Source: Actinomortierella ambigua
Lineage: Eukaryota > Mortierellomycota > Mortierellomycetes > Mortierellales > Mortierellaceae
DNA: 10,288 nt
Reading direction: 5' to 3'
Assembly: GCA_016098155.1 (NCBI GenBank)
Contig: JAAAJB010000865.1
Location: forward strand, 1 to 10,288
Below are positions 1 through 7,959 of the stretch, piece after piece (position 1 is the first letter of the stretch; each line of letters begins with the position of its first letter). The notes under the pieces are model-generated. The model was not told the origin of the DNA, did not search any database, and was given only the letters and a program-made list of their open reading frames with translations. Both the position numbers and the translations under genes were made by a program.

Positions 1-102
1 GTCCCACACCGACCCAACACGAAATGAGCCCATTTCGTAGGTCATGTACACTCCCAACCCAACACCGAGACTACTGACGCGCTTGTTCGGAGTGAACCTT
101 AC
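1..102 (-). CDS. Possible internal exon of an unidentified minus-strand gene, cut by the window edge
   Basis: Read on the minus strand, a pyrimidine-rich stretch ends in an AAACTCAG acceptor (AG at 104-103), followed by 102 bases open to the window edge in only one frame (34 codons). The peptide contains TPNKRVSSLGVGLGVYM and ends GSFRVGSVWD, and has a normal composition. The other two minus frames contain stops, and the plus-strand frames are also closed within the same interval. I do not recognise the protein. A strong-context ATG at 329-327 on the minus strand could begin an upstream exon, but the donor linking it is not clear. With one exon and no family match this stays weak; it could be chance open frame beside a CT-rich tract. 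Confidence 0.28.
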
Positions 103-1270
103 CTGAGTTTGGCTTGGAAAATGGGTGGGGAGGGGAGTGTGGAATGGAGTTGAATTCAATGGGAAGGGGTGGAGGAGTGGATGAATGGATGAATGGAAGA
201 GAGAGAGTTGAAAACTTGAAATGACGAAATCAGCACATTATAATGTCTGGCTGTTGGCTGCCAAGTGTTTTCCATGTGCTTTGACCCCCACTTATCTCCC
301 CCTCTTCTCCCTTTCGCCATAGCGGCCATCTTCAGAGCCCTATGCTGGAAATGAAATACACAATACCAGCAAGAACGAGTAGTTTCTAACGCTATGTCTG
401 TCTACCATTCACACATGGTCAATGTCCATTTGCTGCAAGCTCTAGATTTTCCTGGTGAGAGGGGTTGCAAACGACAGCGTTACAAGTACCTTGTAATGTG
501 ATGCATAACCCGTCGACGGCTAGACGTCCTGAGAGCAGACAATGTTCGTGCTACGAGCTCAAACTAGCACGAGTCGTACGTGTTTCGAGGTGCCGATGAC
601 GATGCACCTTAGCAAGTCGTGTACATCCGTCGCCATTTTGAGCGAGGAGGCGAGGTCCACGATAATGGTATTCTACACAACCATCCACCCACCAAGACAC
701 CTCGAATATGGAACGCCGGGCTAAGGCTCTCAGACCGGAACACCTGCCTTTCATAAAGAAATGAGCGGGTCTTCACTGTCAGCCAAGTAAAGGCACCACC
801 ACTGTAGCATTATTCCATGTACCATTCACCTTTTCTGTCCGCCAAGCTCTTTCTTAGCACCTGCTGGGCAGGGGATGGGCAATAAAAAGGTCGAAACACA
901 TCAATCATGTCGGCTGTTCAAAGTGAAAAATGATCAAATCTGACATGAAATTTAATCAGCACGCTTTTTGATTATGATTTTTGGGAGCATGCCAAACAAA
1001 TATTATGGACGAGAAGCGTAGTCTGCTATCCCTCTTCATTCTTTCGTATAGGGCAGCAATGGATGTCGGCAGGGCGGAGCGGCGACTGGGAATAGGGACA
1101 CCATCATCGTACTTGCAGTAGGCGGCAGGCATACGAGAGAAGAAAAGAGGAAGGTATGAGGGACACTATATCGCCCCCCTTTCTCTCAATCCCATGCAGG
1201 GTCCTATCCCGCCTCGAACCTCTTGTGCATATTCTCTCTCTATCTCTCTCCGTCACAGGATGAGGCCTCG
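103..1270. other. Gene-poor stretch upstream of the CRN gene
   Basis: No convincing gene is visible. A plus-strand frame from ATG 542 (60 codons, to 724) and a minus-strand frame from ATG 754 (67 codons, to 551) overlap each other and match nothing I know. A third minus-strand frame over roughly 686-558 reads sensibly, with a strong-context ATG at 636-634 (MATDVHDLLRCIVIGTSKHV), but it is only 25 residues from that ATG. The end of the stretch turns strongly pyrimidine-rich from about 1228 onward, typical of a fungal core promoter and leader for the gene starting at 1372. No TATA box is clear. Confidence 0.4.
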
Positions 1271-1375
1271 ATGACGACTTCCCTTTCCCCACACCACTTC
1301 TTTTCTCTCCTCTCCATTTTCACACACCTTCCAGCATTGTCTTTTTACTCTATGCGGTGCTTCACAACACCATGA
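1271..1375 (+). promoter_or_regulatory. Upstream ORF overlapping the CRN start codon
   Basis: An ATG at 1271 opens a 34-codon frame ending in TGA at 1373-1375. A second in-frame ATG at 1352 starts a 7-codon version of it. The stop overlaps the CRN start codon as ATGA (1372-1375). ATG 1352 has T at -3, a poor context, while the CRN ATG at 1372 has A at -3. A shorter uORF, ATG 1260 to TGA 1272-1274, lies just before. If the transcript starts upstream of 1271, these would lower CRN translation; if it starts after 1352 they have no effect. The transcription start cannot be read from the sequence. Confidence 0.4.
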
Positions 1376-2969
1376 ACGACAACCGCATAACCCTGTTCTG
1401 CCTTGTTGATGGAGAGGACACGTCCAACGCGTTCCCTGTCGACATAGAAGCAACCAAGACAATTGGTCATCTCAAGGAACTCATCAAGGTCAAGAAGGCC
1501 ATCGCTTTCAGTGACATTGCTGCAGACAGACTCATTCTCTCGCGTGTCTCAATCCCAATCATTGACGATGACGAGAACTCCATCCTTCTGGACCATATCA
1601 ACCAAGACGAGAAGAAAAAGCTCGGGCCAGCCACGCGGCTCTCTCGGGTGTTCCCTGAGGAGCTGCCTGAAGAGACAGTGCACATCATCGTCCAGCGCCC
1701 CCCACGTCATGGTAATGTACGCGCGCTTTTGATGATTAATCTCCGTCCGCATGAGCATGTTCACCAAATTAACTTCGCTCCCTCTTGTTCTCCATTCATA
1801 GTCCCTGTCGGGATGCCCCTGTCAGGTAAGCACCATTCGCTCCCCAGAGACGTGCCACGACCCTATGAAAGTGCGCCAAGCTGACAGTAAGAGGTTTCTA
1901 TTGCATTCAAAAAAAAATAGTGGATGAATGGCGACAGCTTGTTACACAGGTCGAAAGTGATTTCTTCTCGCGTGCTTCGGCCAACTACACAGGTCTTGTT
2001 CAGTTCGTCAAAGGTGGCGCAGTCATTCCGACAACAGAGGGGGGTATGGCTGGTTTACCCCTGATGCACTCCCGCTTCTTCGTGATGGAAAACCGACGCA
2101 GTCTTTTGTTTCTAAACCTACCAGAGTCGACCGAGACACAGGACCCTCCCAGCACTGCCGATAAAGTGCTCGACAGGATTTATCGGCGAGCGTTTCCCCA
2201 GTTACCTCTCTTTGGAGCCGCTGGGTGTGGAAAGACGAGGACGGTACTCGAGATGCTCTGCAAGAACTGGGGCTTCTATTTCAATGCAAGCGAGACGGAT
2301 TGGGGTTCTAGTGATGTCGTCATGTTTGTCCAGTACATTTGCCGTGAGGAACGATACCAAAGCCGTGATATGGCCAGCAACAATCATGTTCACGTCCTGG
2401 CGCTGGCTCTTGCTCTTGCACGTATCATCATATTAAACCATTGTCTCGACATTGCGGAACGCGAAGGAACGGCATTTACTTGCAAACAGTGGATGCTGTT
2501 CCAGGCTGGCTTTCGCACGATGGGTGCCGAGGACCTGTTTGCTGAACTGTTTAAGGAAATCGCGGACAGGGTCCATTCCCACTCTATAAGCACCGAGACT
2601 ATGGGTTTTCTCGTTCGGAGACAATTCTCTAGTCTTCGCCAACGCCTTGCAGCCACCACCTTGAACGCGCCAACTCAGCGCGTTCGCTGCAAGATCCTGT
2701 TGGTGATTGACGATGCTCAGAATCTCAGGAAGATGGAATTTGGAGCCTTCCCTTCGCGACCAGTTCGTTCGGACGACTTTATGCGGCCTATCCTCTACCC
2801 TTTGGTCCAGGGGCTCTGTAAGATTGCACATGGCACGAACTCGTTTTGTGTGGTACCATGTGGGACTACTAGTATTTGTGATATGGACGTGCTCGAGGAC
2901 TCGGGTTCTGTTCCCAAAGGCTACTTTGCAGAACTTGGGCCATTCACTGATTTCCAGGACTGGGAGTGA
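1372..2969 (+). CDS. Crinkler (CRN)-family protein, truncated: ubiquitin-like N-terminus plus P-loop NTPase
   Basis: Predicted exons are 1372-1711, 1802-1825 and 1921-2969, giving 470 residues. Intron 1 (1712-1801) is GTAATG...CATAG; intron 2 (1826-1920) is GTAAGC...AATAG with a CTGAC branch candidate at 1881. Splicing keeps one frame across all three exons. Residues 1-113 match the CRN N-terminal ubiquitin-like region of Mortierella/Rhizophagus proteins: it opens with ITLFCLVDGE and ends with VHIIVQRPP. Residues 220-227 are a Walker A motif (GAAGCGKT), 380-388 a Walker B-like strand (ILLVIDDAQ), and VPCGT near 433-437 fits the later sensor-like strand. No signal peptide is visible, as usual for this family. 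Family knowledge: CRN proteins join this N-terminus to an NTPase and a variable C-terminal effector, often a PD-(D/E)XK nuclease, and many act in nuclei. Here TGA at 2967 stops the protein soon after the Walker B region, and the remaining family sequence follows as relics. It may be a working short form or the open end of a pseudogene. Confidence 0.85.
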
Positions 2970-3494
2970 TCCAGTCAAGTCCGAGACTACCGTGATCTTG
3001 TAAGTGAGGTCGAATGTTTACTGGTATCATAAGTCCCTAGAGGAGTAGGAGCTGAGGTTGGCGAAGGCAAGTCGCGTTAACTGGGCATTCCATATTGAAC
3101 AACAGAGCGCATGATCCTGCCAAGTGGGAGTGGGGGTGGCTGGAGACAGGCGATACAAGAAACAGAAGACTCGCTGTTATCAACGCAATAAGAGTTTCAA
3201 GGTGGAGGAAATATCTCTTTCGATTTATCGCGGATTGTTCAATGAGCCCACAATTTCGAGTCGCGGTTTGCTAAACACTAGGACATACGGACCACCCCCA
3301 AGCATTTTCTATTGATTGAATACTTTTACATACGGATGCGCTGTGTTGCTTAAAGGGCAAGAAACACCACTGGTGGAAGCATCTGTCGGGGGGATCCTTC
3401 ACTTTGGCGAAAAAAGGAGACGGCCCTTGATGAACCCTTTGCTCTGAAAGCTGCCTTGAACTACTTCCGGACCCAGACTTCCACAGCATGATAG
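2970..3494 (+). pseudogene. Decayed middle part of the CRN gene
   Basis: Past the TGA at 2967 the same frame still reads as CRN sequence but is broken by stops at 3030, 3078, 3096, 3189, 3243, 3279 and 3351. Recognisable pieces include TTERMILPSGSG, WRQAIQETEDSLLSTQ (from 3141) and NISFDLSRIVQ, which correspond to the segment after the NTPase core. From 3355 the match moves to another frame (ETPLVEASVGGILHFGEK), then back to the original frame (ALDEPFALKAALNYFRTQ, from about 3423), then to a third frame (DPDFHSMIA, from 3470), so at least three frame changes are present. Similarity to the family stops near 3490, where unrelated DNA begins. It cannot encode a continuous protein. The exon-like continuity argues against a simple unspliced intron. 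Confidence 0.8.
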
Positions 3495-3703
3495 CGCGGG
3501 CCACATGCCTCATGCAGTTGCCGACTCTTTCCGAAACAGACATCAAGGCATATCATAGCTCATTAATAAACCACGAGGGTGATCAGGTGGCATGTGTTCT
3601 CTCCCATTTTTCTATTCATGGATTGGCTATGAACGTAAACTATCATGCTCTTTTCCTTTTCTTATTGTCTTCCTTCCTCGATCCTGTAGATGATGGCGCT
3701 GTA

Positions 3704-3730
3704 TGGTGCACACAAGTTATAACCCACCAA
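3704..3730 (+). repeat. Left terminal inverted repeat of the MITE-like element
   Basis: 27 bp beginning TGGTGCACACAAGTTATAAC; the exact reverse complement lies at 4310-4336. Flanked on the outside by TA. Confidence 0.9.
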
Positions 3731-4309
3731 CCAAAGGGCTGTACGCGAATGGGCAGAAGTCATGAAAGACGCTATTATAGCTCATTTTTTTTCCACGAAA
3801 TTGATTCTCAGGAGGCCAAAGAAGGGATTGGATTTTTGTTTGACATATATTTTTTTCAAACTTTTGCCCACTCAAAGATGACCCATTTGAGGCCCTTTCC
3901 GCTGGGCGAGGCGCGAAATTGGACCTCAGATATCTTAAGGGGTACACCGGATGAATAATTATCCGCATATACCGTCATGGTTATTTGACAAAAAGCCACC
4001 TGTCCGACTCTACGATTGCCTTTTTTGGTTGACCTTGACTTGACAAGTTTGCAATTGTGTGGAAGTCACCCTCATGTACACCTCCACAATACTCATTACA
4101 CCCCTCTCACAAAATCTAATCACAAGAGTATAGCGATACTAATTAGATGCCGATGCCGCCGAAGCATTAGAAGATGTTTAGCGGCTCATGTCAGCCATCT
4201 CTTCCCATCGGAGGATAGGAGTGGGTCGGTGGTCGTTTGATTTTTTGAGGATGTTTGTCCAAAAAAGGAAATAGGGTTGGGGAAAAAAATTGAACCTCCC
4301 AGCCCCTCA

Positions 4310-4336
4310 TTGGTGGGTTATAACTTGTGTGCACCA
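4310..4336 (-). repeat. Right terminal inverted repeat of the MITE-like element
   Basis: 27 bp ending TTATAACTTGTGTGCACCA, the exact reverse complement of 3704-3730. Flanked on the outside by TA. Confidence 0.9.
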
Positions 4337-4485
4337 TAAAGGTTCGCCAAATAAAGTTGCTGTCGCCAAAGGTCGTGCATGATATTCGGTCGCAGCCTCC
4401 AACCAAAGAGGAATGTTATAGAAAACTATATTTTGACCACGTTTGACTTTTGTGTGCATAGTAGGATCATAGGCCTGTCTTTGCC

Positions 4486-5555
4486 GTCTGTGATCCAGAC
4501 TTCTACAGAGTGATCTGTTCGTGGCTCGGCTCGGGGCCAAATGCATCGGTGCATGGGCGCCAATGGAACAGATGGTGCTACCAACCAAGCCATATCCGCA
4601 ACAGCCTTAGTTCCGGCGGGCGCGGAGTCTTGCGGCGCCCCAATGTCCCACAAGCCGTCACCAACAGCACAGATATCGCTGTCCTGGATCAACTTTGCCC
4701 TCGATTTGCTCCGTCAAAGTCGGTCAAGGATGTAGAAACGACAACAATATCGAAGAGTGTCTTGGAGAAGGCAAAAAGAGGCACTTCCTGTAAGTCTTCC
4801 TTAACTTTCTCTACTCGGGCAACATGCCTATGTTGAGGCTGCCGAAAATCACTCCCTACGGGTCAATGTATCTCTTGGTCTTAGGTACGAGACTGCCACC
4901 ACAGTCAGCACACCTTTAGTCTTGGGTTCGAGCACTGACTCTACAGTCAATACACCTTTGGCATTCTGGGAGCCAAAGGCCGAGATTACTGGGTATGTCG
5001 ATCACCTCACCCTTGGATGTAGCCTCGAAGCTATGTCGTTTGCAGAGTTTCTGGTTGCTCATGTCCACCACGGCTCATTCAAAGATGGGAGGCCAGTTCC
5101 GCCTTTTTTTTTCATCCTACCGAAAATCTCACGGGGCCACGACGTTGTGTTTGTTCTTCGCCATGGTAACCATGGCCAATACCCTGCCCTCGTTCAATTC
5201 AAGGTGCGCCATGACATGACAAAACGTAAAGTCGTGCTTGCATTTTCTACAGTCAAGGCTTGGGGGGGGGGGACAGTTCAAGCTCATCTTGAAGAGACGA
5301 ATGCTTGAAATATTCTGTACTGGTCGTCTGAAGCGGTTCTTTGGCGTTGTTATCGTTACTCCGGCCGAACTTGATGGCACTGAGGGCATATTTCCGAAGC
5401 TTAGACGAAGCCAGCGAATCGTTGAGGCCCAAGGAGACGCACTTTAGCGCATCTCGCTGAGGATTGACAAGAGCAACATAGACAGACTTTCCCCCTACAA
5501 CCACATGCAGGCACTGGAATTACTGATGGGAGCCAAGTGACAGCTGGATCAGTCG
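4486..5555 (+). pseudogene. Decayed C-terminal part of the CRN gene, including a nuclease-like domain
   Basis: CRN sequence resumes with FYRVICSWLGSGPNASVHG (from 4501), shifts frame at about 4565 (QMVLPTK), and is unclear to 4789. A GTAAGT donor at 4790 and a GGTCTTAG acceptor ending at 4884 suggest a surviving 95-bp intron. From 4885 the frame reads well: AEITGYVDHLTLGCSLEAMS, then VPPFFFILPK, RGHDVVFVLRHG and PALVQFKVRH. The D in GHDVV and the Q-F-K triplet fit the D...(E/Q)XK layout of the restriction-nuclease-like domain found at many CRN C-termini. TGA at 5306-5308 closes this frame; the match continues one frame over with FCTGRLKRFFGVVIVTPAEL. Stops at 5445 (TAG) and in the phrase ending MQALELLMGAK then interrupt the terminal helix. 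A run of 11 G at 5262-5272 sits just before the frameshift. The order matches the missing 3' half of the gene at 1372, so one ancestral gene is the simplest reading. Confidence 0.8.
4892..4969 (+). repeat. Imperfect 42-bp tandem duplication inside the CRN relic
   Basis: Unit 1 is 4892-4933 and unit 2 starts at 4934. Both keep the pattern (C/T)ACAGTCA(G/A)(C/T)ACACCTTT(A/G)G. In the local coding frame they read as TATTVSTPLVLGSS and TDSTVNTPLAF. This is a two-copy, 14-residue duplication in a linker just upstream of the nuclease-like domain. Confidence 0.6.
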
Positions 5556-5865
5556 AAGTGTGGCAAAGGTAGCGGGGATTAACAGGTCCAGCCTGCTCCG
5601 AAATATCCTCGGTACGAGGATGCAAGCGAGGACACTCATCGCAGTTGTTGAAAGCCCACAGTCGAGTGAAGATAGCCATCACCATCACCATCCAGCCTTT
5701 CTTTCGACCCCACATCGTACACTCGTTCTCCCAGACCGCTCGACGGCACGGCGACGGTCCTGAGAGAAAGAAACCAGGACGTCTCACCTCCCTCCCTTCA
5801 ATACATGCAAAACCAAAGAATGATCCCCCCTCTCTCCCTCCAGTTCGCGGGCCATTTCCATCTCC

Positions 5866-5873
5866 TATATAAA
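5866..5873 (+). promoter_or_regulatory. TATA-box-like sequence without a recognised gene
   Basis: TATATAAA, preceded by pyrimidine-rich sequence (CTCTCTCCCTCCAG, CCATTTCCATCTCC), looks like a core promoter facing right. The plus strand downstream has no ATG-started frame I can support; the first ATG near 5983 is followed at once by GTAAGG. It may drive a non-coding or unrecognised spliced transcript, or be chance. Confidence 0.3.
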
Positions 5874-6582
5874 CATCTGTTACGTTCCTTTTCTTCATTG
5901 TGGGAAACCACTGGCCCTTCTTTCCAATACTTCTCTGTTTGTTGAAGGAACGAAAAGAAAAGTGCAGTACGTGTGGTTACGTGATGGTAAGGACAATTGG
6001 GGGGGGGTGGGGAGGGGTTTGGATGGCATGGATGGGTGAACAGATCAAAGAACAATGGGGGAGGGTAGACTATTGTCGAGTCTTTCTGGAAAGCTGTCGC
6101 GCCCACCGAAGATGTAAAAATTGTCCGAGACGAAGGGCAATTGGACCGTCTGCGTGTGGTGATGTTTATGGTGCTTTGGAGGCTCAAACGGAAACGGTAT
6201 GAAAACGTGCTCTCCGAGTTTCAGGTGTGCCTCCAATAGCTGCGCTCCTTTCTTAATGTAATAGTCTCTGATTCTGACTTGACATTGTTGGCCACAAGAT
6301 TTGATTGGAGCAAAGCAGACTCACTCCATACAAGAAAGGAAGGGTCCAAGATTTGATAGCCCTGGACGGTCTGCTGAGACCCCTTCTGTTACTGTTGCTG
6401 CTGCTGCTACTGATACTGCAGTCGCTTCCCTGGTGAGATGATAGGGGTGAGGAGGACAAAAGGGTGGAAGGGTAGGACTCGGAAGAATGGCACTTTTACT
6501 TGTGGGTGTCCGTTAGTGTGGTGTGATGTGTGAAAAATGAAAGGTTGTTTCGTTTTGGAAAGGTTCTTGCCTTGAGTCAAGT

Positions 6583-6617
6583 CCAAAAACCAAGAACCAA
6601 AAACCAAAAACCAAAAA
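6583..6617 (+). repeat. Five-copy CCAAAAA tandem array
   Basis: Five consecutive 7-bp units; four are CCAAAAA and the second is CCAAGAA. The array is followed by AATAAAG. It is a minisatellite-like tract in non-coding sequence with no visible function. It does not match a fungal telomere repeat. Confidence 0.7.
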
Positions 6618-7234
6618 ATAAAGTTACGAGGCAGAGTCAGAGCAAACATCGTTTAGGAACGCGGCTGATGTTGGTGTTCGCCAATTTTCCCATGGTGTCA
6701 AAGTGGCAGGTGGGACGATAAAGAGAAAAGTGAAAGGATAATTTCTTGTGTCCAGAAGAGTCCCAGGGACTATTAATAGCGGGGAACATCCTCCTACAAC
6801 TCTAAGACTTGGCCTGTAAGTCCAACAAAGTGGATGGTGGTAGACTATTGTTGACATGGTATGAGCAATCGAGAACCTTGGTTAGGCTGTCGCCACCAAG
6901 TGACACACAAACTCTGATTATGTGGCTGATATTATGATCAATCAGACTCCTAGATATGGGACCCTACCGATTCACTCTAGGTCCGTCCAGCCAAAATAAA
7001 CCGACCTGGACCAAAAACGCGTAAAACCGGCATTTTGCTGACTTGATAGCGGTCAAGTGGAAGGCACTTTCGGCTAAAATCAGGCCAGTGGGACCATGAG
7101 AGTGGGGAATAATGGGCCATGAGACCGATGGTAATTACTCAGAAAGACATTGCGACCAGCGCGCCATAATTCTCTTCACTATCATACGATCGAGCTGCTT
7201 TCTCCTTCACCCCCAATGACTCTTCTCAACCAGC

Positions 7235-7241
7235 ATAAAAA
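7235..7241 (+). promoter_or_regulatory. TATA-like element of the secreted-protein gene
   Basis: ATAAAAA lies about 170 bp upstream of the start codon at 7414. A CCAAT-like CCCCAATGAC lies some 20 bp before it, and CT-rich sequence follows (CTCATCCTCCCAAGCTCC), as expected for fungal initiation regions. Position and composition are the only support. Confidence 0.4.
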
Positions 7242-7344
7242 GACCTCCATCCGCCGGTCTTTTGCCCCCAAACTCATCCTCCCAAGCTCCTTCCAGTCTA
7301 ACCAAGGTTAGCAACTAGCATTCTCACTCCCCACCTGCCCTACT

Positions 7345-7368
7345 ATGACCACTTTGTCAGCACATTAA
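7345..7368 (+). promoter_or_regulatory. Short upstream ORF in the leader of the secreted-protein gene
   Basis: ATG at 7345 opens a 7-codon frame ending in TAA at 7366-7368, 45 bp before the ATG at 7414. It has T-A-C immediately upstream (T at -3), a poor start context, so leaky scanning is likely. It matters only if transcription starts before 7345. Confidence 0.3.
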
Positions 7369-7413
7369 TCCTCATTGTCTTTTGTACCGACCCACCTCTT
7401 CTATTACACTGCT

Positions 7414-7959
7414 ATGATAGCAATGGCTCGTATCGCTCTGTTCTCCACCCTTGCCGCCGTTGCGGCTCTCGCTTCGTTCTCCACCGCCACTCCGGTCGCT
7501 ACCACCACTGAGGCCCCAACCGCCACTGGGACTGACATCCCAGCCGCTTTCAAGTTGGTCACTCGCAGCGGTCTCGGCTGGCCCAAGATCCTATTCGAAG
7601 TCCCCCAATACCCCGGGTACTCTGTGATTCTCAACACTGACTACGGGAGCATATACGAGCAGTTCTACCTTAAGCCCTTCGAGGATGGCTATGAAATCCG
7701 CAGTAAGAATGTGGAGTGTTCCCTCGGAGTCTACAACACCAATATTGTTTGCGTGATCGAACGCGACGAGACCTGCAAGTGGTATCTCAAATCCAAGGGC
7801 GATGGCTCATACGAGATCAAGGGCTCCAGTGACAGCGAAATGACGGCTGTCCAAGATCCAAAATATGAAGATTGGATCTCCTATGATGCTCCCCGTGGCA
7901 CTACCGAGCAGATGTGGACCTTTGAGGCCAGTGTGCCTCATGCTCCTCCCCAGGCGTAG
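7414..7959 (+). CDS. Small secreted protein, possible beta-trefoil fold
   Basis: A single-exon frame of 181 residues from the first ATG (7414), or 178 from the better-context ATG at 7423. It starts with a clear signal peptide: a short positive start, then a hydrophobic run (IALFSTLAAVAALA, residues 7-20) and a likely cleavage near A25. A Thr/Ala/Pro-rich linker follows to about residue 43, then a compact domain. That domain has three cysteines (102, 113, 121) and two similar strands ending in YEI (DGYEIRS near 91-97, DGSYEIKG near 130-137), and closes with QMWTFE. Strand pairs with DG.YEI and a final WTFE resemble beta-trefoil proteins such as ricin-B-like lectins and fungal protease inhibitors, but this is a pattern impression, not a family match. 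No transmembrane segment is seen after the signal and no N-glycosylation motif was noticed. The role is unknown: extracellular binding protein, inhibitor or effector are all possible. Confidence 0.85.
   Translation: MIAMARIALFSTLAAVAALASFSTATPVATTTEAPTATGTDIPAAFKLVTRSGLGWPKILFEVPQYPGYSVILNTDYGSIYEQFYLKPFEDGYEIRSKNVECSLGVYNTNIVCVIERDETCKWYLKSKGDGSYEIKGSSDSEMTAVQDPKYEDWISYDAPRGTTEQMWTFEASVPHAPPQA

Larger units (their letters stand above)
3702..4338. mobile_element. MITE-like non-autonomous DNA transposon with 27-bp perfect TIRs and TA target duplication
   Basis: Bases 3704-3730 are exactly inverted at 4310-4336 (27 of 27). A TA dinucleotide lies immediately outside each end (3702-3703 and 4337-4338), fitting a TA target duplication as made by Tc1/mariner-type transposases. 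The element proper is 633 bp. A weaker inward extension around GGGCTG is also inverted. Frames inside are short and resemble no transposase, so it would need a transposase supplied in trans. The perfect repeats suggest a fairly recent insertion compared with the decayed CRN sequence around it. The superfamily is inferred only from the TA duplication, which could instead be part of the inverted repeat. Confidence 0.85.
3487..4494. mobile_element. Inserted DNA splitting the CRN relic (putative older insertion with 14-bp target duplication)
   Basis: CRN similarity breaks off at about 3490 and resumes at about 4492. The two junctions carry near-identical 14-bp words, CCAGACTTCCACAG at 3473-3486 and CCAGACTTCTACAG at 4495-4508 (13 of 14 match), and both encode the start of the same CRN motif (DPDF). 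This is what a target-site duplication around an insertion would look like. The interval is 1008 bp; subtracting the inner MITE-like element leaves about 373 bp of unrecognised sequence (3487-3701 and 4339-4494). I see no terminal inverted repeats or poly-A tail at its ends and no credible coding capacity. Alternatives are two overlapping fragments of different CRN copies, or a tandem duplication. Confidence 0.45.
5556..7230. other. Long gene-poor interval with simple-sequence tracts
   Basis: No gene is recognisable on either strand over about 1.7 kb. Longer open frames, such as minus 5898-5401, run antisense across the CRN relic and have no sensible composition. There is a G-run at 5999-6007 inside a G-rich patch, a CTG-type trinucleotide tract near 6395-6408, and a 7-bp tandem array at 6583-6617. 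A minus-strand stretch near 6430-6325 is bordered by an acceptor-like CATCTCACCAG and a donor-like GTGAGT, but I cannot tie it to a gene. The right end of the interval is the upstream region of the gene at 7414. Confidence 0.4.

Noticed and set aside
551..754. Overlapping short open frames on both strands (542-724 plus, 754-551 minus)
   Set aside because: They are short and mutually overlapping, with no recognised motif and no splice support.
3000..3105. Possible intron (GTAAGT donor at 3000, TTAAC branch, AACAG acceptor) that could bypass some stops
   Set aside because: It would not remove the TGA at 2967. The sequence inside still aligns in frame with the CRN pattern leading into ERMI, and further stops follow downstream.
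3717..3968. Open frames inside the MITE-like element
   Set aside because: No transposase catalytic pattern or DNA-binding motif is visible, and they are too short. The element is treated as non-autonomous.
5401..5898. Minus-strand ATG-started open frame of 165 codons
   Set aside because: It runs antisense over the end of the CRN relic, uses low-complexity Gly/Arg stretches, and matches no family I know.
5900..6202. Plus-strand open frame of 100 codons after a TATA-like box
   Set aside because: It begins at GTG rather than ATG and crosses a G-rich tract giving Gly/Trp-rich sequence. No homology is recognised.
6045..6236. Minus-strand frame with a Kelch-like FYIFGG phrase
   Set aside because: There is one short phrase only, with no repeat, no ATG and no neighbouring exons that fit.
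6063..6850. 13-bp word GGTAGACTATTGT present at about 6063 and again at about 6838
   Set aside because: The flanks do not match and there is no element between them with structured ends. Most likely chance.
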